From assembly GCA_018907035.1 (NCBI GenBank), contig JACCIC010000228.1, forward strand, positions 437,501-501,500: a stretch of 64,000 nucleotides of DNA, written 5' to 3'. This document shows, one piece after another, positions 32,394 through 42,566 of the stretch. The notes beneath the pieces are model-generated. The model was not told the DNA's origin. It was given only the letters and a program-made list of their open reading frames with translations, and made no database searches. This DNA comes from Sycobia sp. Sy_11. Lineage: Eukaryota > Arthropoda > Insecta > Hymenoptera > Epichrysomallidae. The translations under genes and the position numbers were made by a program. Position 1 is the first letter of the stretch; each line of letters begins with the position of its first letter.

Positions 32394-33490
32394 CTAGCAT
32401 ACCCTGTCTCGGCTTCGACCGAGATAATAATTTAACCGATTTCATAAACAATTCAATAATATCTAAGTAAAAAGTACTTTTATATATGCAAATCAATATT
32501 TCTATAAATAATTGACCGTAATTTACCTATCGTCGCTTCTGTATAAGAAGCTGCTTCAATGTAGCGTCCAGTTCAAAAAGTTAATTTTTTGCCGACCATT
32601 TTATACTATATATATTTGGCTTGGATGAAGAAAATTGTACTTTCGAGTTCAAGCGGTAGAACAAGATGTCCAAGTCTCTCTTGACGACGTTTTCGGAGAG
32701 CATCATGTTCGGATTGTAGGAAATTTCTCGGATCGCCTGCTATATAGAGTTTCGTTTTGTGTAAGTAGAATACAATGTCCAGGTATCCCGGGACGTCTCT
32801 TACTGGGAGTGTGCGTGTTCAAAGGATAGAATACGAATCTCTTCATAGAAGTCGTACTGATATACCTGGACTTTGTTTCCCACCAACTATACCCGAAATT
32901 CCATGTAGAAGTCGTTCAAAAACACCTGGAAATCGCATTCTATCATCCAAACCCGAAACTCCACGTAGAAGTTGTCCCGACATACCTAAACATCGTCTCC
33001 TATCAAGTAAACACGATACTCAACGCAGAAATCGTCCCGTCATACCTGGACATCACCTTTTACTGTCCGAACACGAAATTCCCCGTAGTAGTCCTTCTAA
33101 AACACCTGGAAATCGCATTCTATGATCCGAACATGAAACTCCCCCTAGAAGTTGTCCCGACATACCCTAAACATCGTTTCCTAACAACTAAAAACGATAG
33201 TCTCAGTAGAAGTCGTCCCAAGAAAGCTAGCACCGCTTCCAAACTACTAAATACAATACTCCCCGTAGACGTTGATTTCCTCATATCTGGATCTCGTTTT
33301 CCATCAACTAAATACAATATTCCCCGTAGAAATCGCCCAGAGACACGTGGACATCCCATTCTATCACCGGAACACACAACTGCGTATAGAAATCGTCTTA
33401 AGGCAACAGAATATCGTAATCAACCGCCCGTACACGCCAATACAATATGACTCAGTAGACACCGTATTTAAAATATGTATATATAACATG
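32394..33490 (-). mobile_element. Helitron-like element, minus strand
   Basis: On the minus strand it ends with a hairpin (TCTCGG/CCGAGA around a 6-nt loop, 32407-32424) and CTAG at 32394-32397 followed by T, the rule for Helitron 3' ends. Most of the body is a 60-bp minisatellite. The 5' end, present at 33551 in the opposed copy, is missing here. No helicase or Rep gene is present, so it is non-autonomous. Confidence 0.6.
32840..33390. repeat. 60-bp minisatellite inside Helitron-like element
   Basis: A TAGAAGTCGT-type landmark recurs at 32846, 32906, 32966, 33026, 33086, 33146, 33207 and 33266, i.e. every 60 bp with one 1-bp slip. Each unit has the order GTAGAAGTCGTCC, ACACCTGGA, ATCG.., TC..AACACGAAA. 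Because 60 is a multiple of 3, an ORF with a 20-residue repeat (PRRSRP..P.....LS) stays open on the + strand. I treat that as a by-product. Confidence 0.75.
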
Positions 33491-33494
33491 TACA

Positions 33495-33548
<54 letters not shown>

Positions 33549-33550
33549 CG

Positions 33551-34050
33551 TCACTTCTGCATAAAAAAGAAATATCCATCAGCTGCTTTCGCCATATTAT
33601 TTTTCTTGAATTTCAGTTGGCATCACTACGAAAAAAATTCACGGTATTTAATGGAAAAAACGAAAATATACGAAATATGTAATATATATTGTATGTATAT
33701 CATATTGTATATATTATATATACACATTTTAAATACAGTTTCTACTGAGAAATATTGTATTGGCATGTACGGGCGGTTGATTACGATATTCTGTTGCCTC
33801 AAGACGATTTCTATACGCAGTTGTGTTTTCGGATGATAGAATGCCATGTCCAGTTGTCTTGGGGCGATTTCTACGGGGAATATTGTATTTAGATATAAAG
33901 GAACTTCTATGGGAAGATTTGTGTTGGGATGGTAAAATACCATATCTAGATCTTTCCGAACGACTTCTACGGGGAGTATTGTGGTTAGTTGGCAGAAAAC
34001 GATGTTCAGGTATGTCGGGGCAACTTCTACGGGGAGTTTCGACAATATTG
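33551..34050 (+). mobile_element. Helitron-like element, 3'-truncated, head-to-head copy
   Basis: It starts TCACTTCTGCATAAAAAAG and follows 58559 onward, then has about four minisatellite units. Its 5' end faces the minus-strand copy across a (TA)n array at about 33498-33543. The right side is cut off where the LTR at 34060 begins. Confidence 0.55.
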
Positions 34051-34059
34051 TTATAAATT

Positions 34060-34674
34060 TGCCTGTAAAAGGCAAAATCGATAGTTCACTCAGTGAACCG
34101 ACTCCGACAAAGTCGTTTCTCGCGAACTAAAATCTGTTCAGAGCTAAAAAATCCTAGCTGAAATTTTGCTCCGAAATTATTAACTTCATCTCTGTTGCGA
34201 GGCGCTCCTCAAAAGACAGACGCTTAATAATTTTCCTTTCTAAAGAAGAATGTGATCCTGGTTGTGAGGCACTCCTCAAAAGACCAGTGGAATTCAACAA
34301 ACCTTTATTTTTCACCTTATAAAGTCAACCTAATTATTCAAAATTCCCCGAGTGGTAAATAACATTGGGTATTCATGCGGAAAATAGTGTACGTTTTGAT
34401 ATAATATATATAATTAACTTATAATATCTATTTTATAAAAATTTTGCGTTAGTAATTATATTTCTTTTTTTTTATTTTCCTTTTTACAGAAAGAGAGTTA
34501 TCACAACGTGTAGCAGAAGCTTATTTTTTGGAATGCATTATTATATATTTTACTTGTCAAACATATTCTGTATTAGATGATAATTACTTTTCCTAATCCG
34601 CTGTCCGTTTCCGAAAATACTGCCTCCGTCTCAAACTACCGTGTAAGTTACCCGAGGGGGACAGTAACATTACA
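34060..34674 (+). mobile_element. LTR of gypsy family A, 5'-truncated
   Basis: It matches 9540-10125 from the GCCTGTAAAAGGCAAAATCGA region to the end CCCGAGGGGGACAGTAAC and TTACA. One complete hairpin unit is present: AAATTATTAA (34175) to TTAATAATTT (34224-34233), with inner TCTGT/ACAGA and core GAGGCGCTCCTC. A second, decayed unit (CTGGT/ACCAG) lies at about 34257-34298. No internal region follows. Confidence 0.7.
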
Positions 34675-34868
34675 TATCTAATCCTGCATGTGTGCAGTTA
34701 ACGTTCTTAGAAGGTAGTTCCACAAGCAAGCGATAAATGGCGACTTGTATTTTGACAAATTTTATTAGGTATGAGCCTTCTTGTTCTTCAGGATAATCTG
34801 ATACGACCACCACCTTATTTTAACATTCTCATTTTTCTTACATAAGAAAATCTGTTTTTCTCCGTGTC

Positions 34869-34903
<35 letters not shown>

Positions 34904-35266
34904 ATCTGTCCACCCCCCTCTCTCTCTCTCTCTCTCTCGCTCTCGCTTCTCTCAAGATACGATGGTTATATGTCAAATATGATTAGATAGGATGCTCAAA
35001 AAATATCAGAACAATCAAATTAAAGAATTTAATTAATATCATCACAGCAGTAGAATGTAGATTTATAAATAGTATTTTTACATTGATTTTATTTTGCTGT
35101 TTAATGATTCTGTTACATGATGTATGAAACAGAATCATTGTATCAAAAGATGTATCAACAGAATATTTAAATGATAGTATGAAATATAAGTAGGCTGCAG
35201 ATTTATTTTACTACTAAAACTTTTGGCAATCATTTATACAAATTTAATCTTATATATTTTTAATAG
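34675..35266. other. Intron end with an unclassified repeat and CT tract
   Basis: 34740-34990 is similar to 58180-58440: both have TTCTTCAGG.TAATCTGA.AC, then ATTTTCTTAC..AAGAAAATCTG, then a long (CT)n tract (34866-34946) and ATGTCAAAT. The family is unknown. The rest is AT-rich up to the acceptor TTTTTAATAG at 35257-35266. Confidence 0.5.
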
Positions 35267-36589
35267 ATAATAGAAGTACATCCATCAACATCTATCAACG
35301 CAGCTATGAATACGCAGATCCATAAATTACAAAGTCTTCCAATGACTGGACGGCCAAGAGGACGTTCGGTAGGAAATAAATTTTCTCAAATGATAAGTAA
35401 TGATTCATTGTTAATTGATAATCAATATGGTACAAAGCCAACATCGATCGAAAACAATTCGAAATTTACTCCAAATTATCAATCTAGTGATGCATATCAT
35501 TTAAATTCAATACTTGAATCAAATATGTTAACTACTATGTTCAGATCAGGATTTGATGGTAATATTATAGATTCCACAGTAAATTATTTTAATATTGGAG
35601 CTTATCAAGATATATATCACCAATATAAAAATAATTTAAATGTATCAAATATAAAATATAATAAGATGGAGTTAGCGAATATGTACAATCATGAATTGAT
35701 TCAAAATGTAGCCAGTACAAGTAGCAATTTAAATATAATGAAGGAAAGGCCTGATTTATCTATAACACCTGTTTCTGGTAATTTAATAAATGCAAAAAAT
35801 AAAATAAAAAACTTGAATTCTGAAGATATGAGAAATAATTTTGCATCATTATCATGTTCTAAAACTCAGAATAGTTCGGAATCATATGTTTCTTTACTAA
35901 ATGCAACTCACAATCACTACTCACCATCGTTAAATGACAATGCATTATTATCTAATGTTATAAATCATTCTAATATATCGCAAGCAAACGGAGCTAATTT
36001 AATTTCTACCAGTTCAAGTAATCGTGAATCATTACATCAAGGTGATTCCTTGCAGCATAAACTTTTATCTAAGAAGAACAATCAGTATTCTCATCAACGT
36101 TCTACTTCATTGAATTCACATAGAAAATCTAAGCAGAAAATGCTAATACCCAACAGATATTATAAGTCTTTAAATAGTGGAAATTCTACTAGACCGTCAG
36201 TCTTTAATTCACTCTCTACGAAAACAATGTCTACAAATTCTTTAAATTCAAAGTCATCGTCAAATTTAAAAAAAGTTATAAAAAGAAGCACAGAAATTTT
36301 AAACAGTCATACATCCATGACTGTTTTGACACAACTACAACAGCAACCTCATTTAGAAATTATTCCTCAAATTTGTAAAGAAAAATTAAGTAAAAATGTG
36401 TCAACTTCGTCAAATATCATGACAACGCAATCTATCTATGATCCAGTCGATATTTCAAATGCACATTATATTTCAGATTACAATTCACCTAATCATAAAA
36501 TTTATTCTAATAATTATTCTACTCATCAAATAGAACATTTGAGAAAACATCCAAATAACGATGTTGAAATAATAACATTAGATGACTAA
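35267..36589 (+). CDS. cabin-1: cabin-1 last exon
   Basis: This 440-codon terminal exon starts after AATAG in phase 0 and ends TAA-type stop at 36587-36589. It encodes IIEVHPSTSINA, then LPMTGRPRGRSVGNK (about 35336-35380) and a long Asn/Ser-rich, probably disordered tail with a basic RKSKQKMLIPNRYYK patch and an acidic end (DVEIITLDD). In vertebrates the cabin-1 C-terminus binds MEF2 and calcineurin; whether this tail does is unknown. A damaged copy of codons 98 to 365 lies at 50345-51140. Confidence 0.85.
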   Translation: MIEVHPSTSINAAMNTQIHKLQSLPMTGRPRGRSVGNKFSQMISNDSLLIDNQYGTKPTSIENNSKFTPNYQSSDAYHLNSILESNMLTTMFRSGFDGNIIDSTVNYFNIGAYQDIYHQYKNNLNVSNIKYNKMELANMYNHELIQNVASTSSNLNIMKERPDLSITPVSGNLINAKNKIKNLNSEDMRNNFASLSCSKTQNSSESYVSLLNATHNHYSPSLNDNALLSNVINHSNISQANGANLISTSSSNRESLHQGDSLQHKLLSKKNNQYSHQRSTSLNSHRKSKQKMLIPNRYYKSLNSGNSTRPSVFNSLSTKTMSTNSLNSKSSSNLKKVIKRSTEILNSHTSMTVLTQLQQQPHLEIIPQICKEKLSKNVSTSSNIMTTQSIYDPVDISNAHYISDYNSPNHKIYSNNYSTHQIEHLRKHPNNDVEIITLDD

Positions 36590-36970
36590 GTACTATTTAT
36601 TTAAGTTAGATTTCTTATTACATTATGTAGCCACTAAATATAAAACAATAATAATTATTTTCGATTGAAAACCTTGTTCTTTTTAATTGAGAAATTTAGC
36701 TTATGCAGATCCATGTTGGAATAACGATTAATTTTATGGACATCAATGTATGTCTTCGTCAAAATATTTTCTTAGCAAGAAGATAGATTCTTAGCAATCA
36801 ATGTATGTCTTCATCAATCTTCATCAAAATATTTTACATGTTATACTGTACCAATCTTTATAATTACTAAATATCAAATAGTATATATAATGTTTAATAT
36901 TGATGATAGAAGTCTTTTATATTTATTATTATTATTATTATTTCTCTACACGTATCATTATTTAATAACG

Positions 36971-37019
<49 letters not shown>

Positions 37020-37059
37020 TCTTAGGTAAGATTTAAGAAATGTGTAAGAGATGAACGGA
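36590..37059. other. cabin-1 3' UTR and flank
   Basis: AT-rich sequence. No strict AATAAA was picked with confidence; a variant AATATAAAA lies at 36637-36645. A duplicated phrase (AAAATATTTT and TGTATGTCTTC) recurs at 36745-36830. A (TA)n array fills about 36970-37016. Confidence 0.4.
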
Positions 37060-37695
37060 GGCTGCTTTGTCTTTACGGAAAGCCCCCCTTCGTCTCCCCA
37101 CCACAACCGAATTTTCTGTGGAGAAAATTTCGGCGGCATCGCCGCCCTGGTATAAATGCGGGCCCTCGAACACGCAAAAGCCAGACTGCCAGCCGTGTTC
37201 GATCCGCGCGTACCTTAACAGAATTTTTGTAAATCGATTATAATAAAAAGTAAGTGAGAAAAATCTTGTTTTCCGTCATTCTTTCTTTAACTACGCGAAG
37301 CTCGCGCTCAACTTTAGGTCGGGGGACGCTAGTCGTTGCAGGCAAGAAAATTGCCGCTGGACTTTGCAGTCTCTGCTAAAGTTTAGCGCGGTTAGCTAGT
37401 GAGGTAGACTGAAGGCGGAGGAAGCTCGCGCCTATACTAGCTCATAGAGAATATGAGCTCGAGAATATCGCCGCCCTGATATGCAACCGGTCGTGTTGGA
37501 GCTGCCTCGAGTGTGGCCCTCATGAACGGCGAAATTACGCGAACGATCAATCTCGCGATCCGCCCCGCATAGCCCTGGCTTCATCGCTAAAGGGTGGCCA
37601 AAAACTGGGGGGCAAACAGTGGAAGGCAACGGAATTAAATCGCCGTCGTTACGTCTGTGTGGCACCAACGCTGCTGGACGTGACAAAAAAAATTA
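37060..37695 (+). mobile_element. LTR of a GC-rich retroelement
   Basis: GTATAAATG (TATA at 37151-37157) is followed by a GC-rich leader and ends just before a tRNA-like primer site at 37696. AATAAA-like ATAATAAAA lies at about 37238-37247. The left end is not defined and no second LTR was found. This family differs from gypsy A. Confidence 0.5.
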
Positions 37696-37711
37696 GGGGC
37701 TCGTCCGGGAT
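37696..37711 (+). other. Primer binding site, tRNA-Pro type
   Basis: GGGGCTCGTCCGGGAT is the 16-nt core of the primer site complementary to the 3' end of tRNA-Pro, as used by gammaretroviruses and some LTR elements. The preceding two bases (TA) deviate from the full TGG start. It supports the LTR call to its left. Confidence 0.65.
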
Positions 37712-37847
37712 TAGATAAATAGGGAGCGAGAATTATCGTTGCGCGCGCGCGTGCATTTTTTGGCGTGAATCTTTCGTGTCTCGGTGAATTTTTGTTTCGA
37801 TCCAGCTAGGAAAAAAATTTTTTTTTAACAAACTAGTTTTTGTTATA

Positions 37848-38150
37848 GTGGAAGGGCCGCATTCAACGTATAAACGAAGGAAGAATAGGGCCCATACAAA
37901 ATTGCAAAGGGAGAGACGGTTGCTAATGCGCGGCCAAATATTAGAGGTGGAACAAGTCTGGCGGGAAGAGAGCGGGCTTGCGCGATTACCCGATCGCGAC
38001 CTTCAGGCGACCGTGTGGCGGGTATACCACCCCCTATACGAGCACTACTACATCCGGGGACTCAAAGCCCAGCGCCCGGTCGAGCGGGTGATCGCTGACC
38101 TCAAGACCCCGACGTTCGTGGAGCGGGCGCCGCCGTATATATGCCCCTAG
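37848..38150 (+). CDS. Putative gag-like ORF of GC-rich LTR element
   Basis: An uninterrupted 100-codon ORF about 140 bp after the primer site, at the gag position. It is highly charged at the N-terminus (YKRRKNRAHTKLQRERR), then LARLPDRDLQATVWRVYHPL. No zinc knuckle is seen and no family recognised. The ATG used (GTG GAA GGG is the in-frame lead) is the best guess; translation may start further upstream. Confidence 0.4.
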   Translation: MEGPHSTYKRRKNRAHTKLQRERRLLMRGQILEVEQVWREESGLARLPDRDLQATVWRVYHPLYEHYYIRGLKAQRPVERVIADLKTPTFVERAPPYICP

Positions 38151-38185
38151 CTTTAATATGACCGCCGATAACGGCCTTACCCCCC

Positions 38186-38653
38186 TTGGCGGAACTCATT
38201 GGCGAGCGCTGGACCCGTCCGCTGACGGCAATCGCTGAGGCCGCCGCCTCACTCGTCGCCGAACCAGAACCGTTGCTGCCGGCACCCGCAGCTGCCGAGC
38301 CGCCCATCCCATCGGCCGTCGCTCCATCGGAGCCGACTCCGATAATAGCGGAATGGGTAAAAATGCCCACCCGCTCTCCGATAAGGCCGTCCGCGATGTC
38401 ACCGTTCGGCACGGTGATACCGCTGAACGCGGCAGGTTGCCCGCGGACACTCCGGCAAGCTGCTAAAAAACGAGAGCAAACCGGCGCGGAGGTAACAGGA
38501 GAGCAGGACGCAGGAGGAAGCAGGAGCGAGGACACTGCTGCTCTCTCCAACCCTGTCCGTGACGCACCCGCCCACGGCAACGAAAGGAGGCGGGAGAAAA
38601 TCACCGCCCGAAAATTATTATTCTTTTGTCCGGACAGCGAGACCGAAGAGTAA
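38186..38653 (+). CDS. Putative second ORF of GC-rich LTR element
   Basis: A 155-codon ORF, Ala/Pro/Glu-rich (SLVAEPEPLLPAPAAAEPP), then a more basic C-terminus ending PDSETEE. It lies 35 bp after the first ORF in another frame and may be the rest of a gag broken by a frameshift. A long ORF on the opposite strand reflects only the high GC content. Confidence 0.35.
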   Translation: MAELIGERWTRPLTAIAEAAASLVAEPEPLLPAPAAAEPPIPSAVAPSEPTPIIAEWVKMPTRSPIRPSAMSPFGTVIPLNAAGCPRTLRQAAKKREQTGAEVTGEQDAGGSRSEDTAALSNPVRDAPAHGNERRREKITARKLLFFCPDSETEE

Positions 38654-38786
38654 TAGCTCACCCGCTCGCCCACGTGACTGGCCCAAGTAGCGGTAAAGAG
38701 AGAGCGAAGGTCCACCCCCCTCCGTCGTGCCGAGTGATTCGGCCATCCATCGAAGGACATCGACGAGCGCTCATCCGAGTGGCACG

Positions 38787-38823
<37 letters not shown>

Positions 38824-39185
38824 CGAAGGTCCGTACCCCTCCGCCGCACCGAGTGATTCGGCACTCCAACGGAGGTCAGTGAACCGCCCACGCGCTCGTG
38901 CTATTGGCCGAGAGGGACCGAGGTCAGTGCGCCTAACGGAATAGGCCCGCCCCCTCGACTGCGCTGCGCCTATTGGAGAAGGCCGCCCCTTCTGCGCGCC
39001 GCTGCACCTAACGGAGTAGGCCCTCCCCTCCTCGGCGGTGACGAGTGATTCGGCCCTCCGGCGCTTACCAGAGGACAGTGACCCACCCGGCCCTCAACTA
39101 GCCGCGCCTAGCAAAGTCCGCTCCTCCTCCGCTGTGCCTACAGAAGTAGGCCCGCCATTGTTTCGGTGTGCCGCGCCGGGAGGCC
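38654..39185 (+). repeat. GC-rich tract with repeated short hairpins
   Basis: CGAGTGATTCGGC recurs near 38731, 38850 and 39039. Small hairpins recur: GCCTAacggaaTAGGC (38931-38946), CCTAacggagTAGG (39007-39020), GCCTACagaaGTAGGC (39136-39151) and an imperfect one at 38968-38983. A (GA)n tract lies at about 38788-38818 and a (TA)n array follows at 39186-39240. No coding function is seen. Confidence 0.55.
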
Positions 39186-39191
39186 CCCATA

Positions 39192-39241
<50 letters not shown>

Positions 39242-39243
<2 letters not shown>

Positions 39244-40308
39244 GGTGTGTAATAATTGTTACCAATAAATAATTTTTCAAATCATAGCTCTGGGTTGAGA
39301 TCATTTTTCCTCTTATTCTTCATTCCTTATTTTTAATTTCCTTAATAATATTTCCATTTTTTTTAACACCTAATTTATTAAATTTTTATTAATACCGTTA
39401 AGTACCATCCTTTTGTTTAAATTTCAATATTTTCCGTTTTTTTATTACTATTTTCAGATTTTATTTGTAAATTTTTAATAATTACTTTAATAATATTTTT
39501 TTGGCTTTATAAACATTCAACATTTTCTGTTTTTTTTTTTTAATTTTATTTATAAAATTTTAATAATTAATTTAATAATTTCTTTTATAGTTTTTAGTTT
39601 CGATATTTCCTGTTCTTTATTATTTTCTTAATAACAATTTTAATTTTTATTTACAAATTGTTTAACTTAATAATTAATTTAATAATTCGGTTTTAATTAA
39701 GACCTTGTTCTATATAGTATTGTCGATATTAGTATAATTTTTATATTAACTTAATAATCACTTAAGAATTTTTACTAATATTTTTTTTCAAGGGGTTGTT
39801 TCATAGTTGTCCTTAAGGATTATATATATTTTTTCATTAAAACTTAATAACGTATTAAAATTCGTTAATAAGACTTCATAGTCATTAAGAATTTTTAAGA
39901 CCTGAAGAATTGGTAGCCAAAGTCCTGTTTTTTACTTTCTATTCTTATTTATTTATAAATGTTTTAGAATTATTCTAATAATGTTAATATTATAATTCAA
40001 TATTTCTATTTGTATTTCTCTTTCGTTATACTAGTTTTCAATTTTAGTGAGAAATTGTTTTATTATTAATTTTAAATTCAAAGTTTCTATGTTTATGTCT
40101 CTTTCTTTATACTATTTTTCAATTTTATTGTATAAATTTTGTTATTAATTACTATTGTTATAATTTCAATATTTTCTATTTTTATATTATTTTTTTATAT
40201 ATTGTTTATTTTTTTTATACTATTTTTATACAATATTACTATTATTTTATATCTCCTTAATACCTTTTTTTCTCTCCGTTTGTCCAACTGGGAAACTATT
40301 CCATCTAA
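39242..40308. other. Very AT-rich stretch
   Basis: Short T-rich and TTAATAA-type phrases recur, suggesting old slippage or decayed tandem sequence. No gene seen. Confidence 0.4.
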
Positions 40309-40680
40309 ATGGTAGGGTTAAATAGAGATTACCCTTTACCTAACGAAGAAAGACTTCACACGATAGAAGAGCGAGTAAGTTCTCACCATAGGGCTCTTTG
40401 CACGTTCGGAACACTGTCGCGAAATAATCGCACGTATATTAAAGAATTGCAAGAGGCCTGTGCGGAGACACATAGAAATACTAATTTCTTGCTACGTAAG
40501 GTAACAAGTGCGGAGGAGCGTATAGAGGAGTTGGAGTAGGAAAACGAAAGACTAAAGGCTTGGTTAGAAAAAACTTGGGCGATAACCGCGCGCGCATCTA
40601 GGGAGTTAAACCGGAAACAAACCGTCAGTGAAGTAGACATAGAAATATTGGAAGAATTAAAGGCAATTAAATCTAGATGA
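40309..40680 (+). pseudogene. Coiled-coil ORF, possibly gag-like
   Basis: ATG at 40309 opens a helical, charged product (YPLPNEERLHTIEERVSSHH, then ERIEELE) with one internal TAG at about 40537. It continues in the same frame (ENERLKAWLEKTW) to TGA at 40678. Heptad-like spacing of Leu/Ile suggests a coiled coil. It stands alone, and its family is unknown. Confidence 0.35.
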
Positions 40681-40837
40681 TTGAATAAATTAGAGATACT
40701 ACCAACTAACCTTTTCAACTATGTTTTTATTTTTACATACGCAGGTAGGTTAGTTAAGCGGTAAGTCGTCAAAACTTACCTCGTTGACTAGCCCTGCATT
40801 AATTTTATAACATTATAATGTTTTTTAGCTAATAATT

Positions 40838-41540
40838 TGTAACGTTCCTATCCCCCTCAGGATAGCCTACGCGGTATCTTCCCAGGGTAGTTTTGAGAGG
40901 GGAGGAAGTTTTTCAGGATCGGACGGCGGTTTCAGGAAAATAATATTACACGAACACAGTATATAATTTTTTATAACAAAAAATATAAATTTATTTGCGA
41001 AAAATAAATCAGCTCCTCTATCTACAGGATTCTGAAACAAATCAATATAAACACAAAAAATAATTAATAATGGTAAACTATAGCTAGATCTATATATTTG
41101 TTTGTATAAATTTTGCGCTATTTTCCGTAATGCCTCTAATATTCGGCGCTAGTTACCGCACGAATACCCGGTGTTATTTTCCACGCGGGGATTTAATGAA
41201 CCGAGACAGGTTGATTTGAAATGGAATAAAAAATAAGGAAAACTTAACTCCGCTGGTCTTTTGAGGAGCGCCTCGCAACCAGGATCAAGAGTTAAGGGGA
41301 GAATTTCTAGTCCGGATAAGTAAACTGCTTGTCTTTTGAGGAGCGCCTCGCAACCAGGATCACGTTTACTTAAGGATAGGTAAAGTTATTAACCGTATGT
41401 CTTTTGAGGAGAGCCTCGCAACAGAGATCAAGTTAATAATTTCGGAGAGGATTTTTACAAGTCAGGATTAATTTGAGCTCTGGAAAAGGTTTTAGCTCCG
41501 GGAGGAGTTCGTGTGAAACAACTTCGGGGCAGTTGGTCTC
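40838..41540 (-). mobile_element. 3' LTR part of gypsy element A (minus)
   Basis: It starts TGTAACGTTCC at 40838 (the LTR end read on the minus strand). Three hairpin units are present: 41243-41296 (CTTAACTC/GAGTTAAG), 41318-41371 (AAGTAAAC/GTTTACTT) and 41384-41441 (AGTTATTAAC/GTTAATAATT). It stops abruptly at about 41540 against integrase coding sequence, so U3 and the end of pol are missing. Confidence 0.7.
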
Positions 41541-42566
41541 CTACATAATCGCGGATTTCCGGGTTCCATTTTCGACGGTTTTGATCATAGTAATGTTTTT
41601 GTTTTTGGAAGCTCCGAGCTAATTGACTTTGTACAAGTTCTATTGTCTCTTGTATTTTTTTTATCCGATTCTCGGCTGTAATATTACAAGTTTGACCAAA
41701 TTTTTGGTCAAAAGACCCGGGTGCTCTTAATTCTCTTCCAAAATTTATGTAAGCGGGTGTAAATCCCGTTGTTTCGGATGTAGCGGTATTATATGCGAAT
41801 TGTAGCTCGTGCAAATAGCAATCCCATGTTCGATGATTTTTCTCTATGTATTAAGAAATCATGGTTTTTATTACTTTATTTGCTCGCTCTACCGGATTAC
41901 ACTGCGGTGTATACGGTGGTGTTTTCATGTGAGTTATTCCAGATTTTGACAGCATTTCCGTAAATTCTTTTGACACGAATTGTCGTCCATTATCGGAAAT
42001 TATAATTTTCGGGCATCCAAAACGTAGAATGATTTGCTGTTTAACTGCCAGCATTATAGCTTTGGCAGTCGCTTTTCGTAAGGGTTTTAATTCTACCCAC
42101 TTTGTTAATTTATCCTGCATGACTAACATCCAGGTGTTCAATCTTGATGATCTTTGGAGTGGTCCTATAAGATCAACGGCCACGATATCCCAAGGCTGTT
42201 CGACTAACGTCGCATGCAATTTTCCAGCCGGTGATTTTTGTTGAGATTTAAATTGATGACAATTCTTGCAGTTTCTTACATAGTTTGTTGTCATCCGGAG
42301 CATTCCAGGCCAGTAATAACTTTTGGATATCTTCACAAGAGTTTTCGAGATTCCTAGATGACCGGCAGTAGGATCGTTATTTACTTCGTTTAGTACTCTA
42401 TGTTGCTCGGATTTCGGTACACAGATCTTCCATTGCAAATTTTCACTCGTATCGTTAAAGTCTAATGTGTGTAAAATATGCTTATATAATCTGCCATTAA
42501 TGATACAAAAATCGGGGTAGTTTTCAGGATCATTTTTGTATATTTTTTCGTACCAATCTGCCATTT
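41541..42566 (-). pseudogene. Gypsy element A integrase
   Basis: On the minus strand: zinc domain with GHLGISKTLVKISKSYYWPG and CKNCHQF, core AVDLIGP (first Asp), ISDNGRQF (second Asp), and CNPVERANK (Glu), from 42564 to 41850. After one break, LQFAYNTATSETTGFTP and KHYYDQNRRKWNPEIRDYV follow to about 41541, where the LTR interrupts. The DDE triad is intact, but there is a stop near 41848 and the C-terminus is lost. Confidence 0.85.

Larger units (their letters stand above)
2497..36589 (+). other. cabin-1: cabin-1 gene, 3' part (six exons)
   Basis: The six exons total 2406 nt, exactly 802 codons with the stop, and all junction phases agree (1, 0, 2, 0, 0). Homologues of calcineurin-binding protein cabin-1 are large TPR proteins; the human protein inhibits calcineurin and MEF2 and acts with HIRA and UBN1 in histone H3.3 deposition. 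The recognised block is the conserved stretch around [23 protein letters not shown]. The N-terminal exons are outside the window. Introns of 13010 and 18440 bp are packed with transposons, while the three middle introns are only 73-89 bp. Confidence 0.8.

Noticed and set aside
32775..33125. ORF with a 20-residue repeat as a real protein
   Set aside because: It is a translation of the 60-bp minisatellite; other copies do not keep one ORF and no start context or partner domain is seen.
32840..33390. Regular 60-bp repeat resembling a CRISPR array
   Set aside because: Units are direct tandem copies with no unique spacers, and the sequence is eukaryotic. It is a minisatellite in a Helitron-like element.
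33364..33579. ORFs rich in Tyr-Ile repeats here and at 2036, 9268, 21648, 36894, 39038, 51666, 52489, 53411 and 59335
   Set aside because: They are translations of (TA)n arrays.
38101..38760. 219-codon minus-strand ORF
   Set aside because: It overlaps the + strand ORFs after the primer site; high GC content explains the lack of stops, and no domain is seen.
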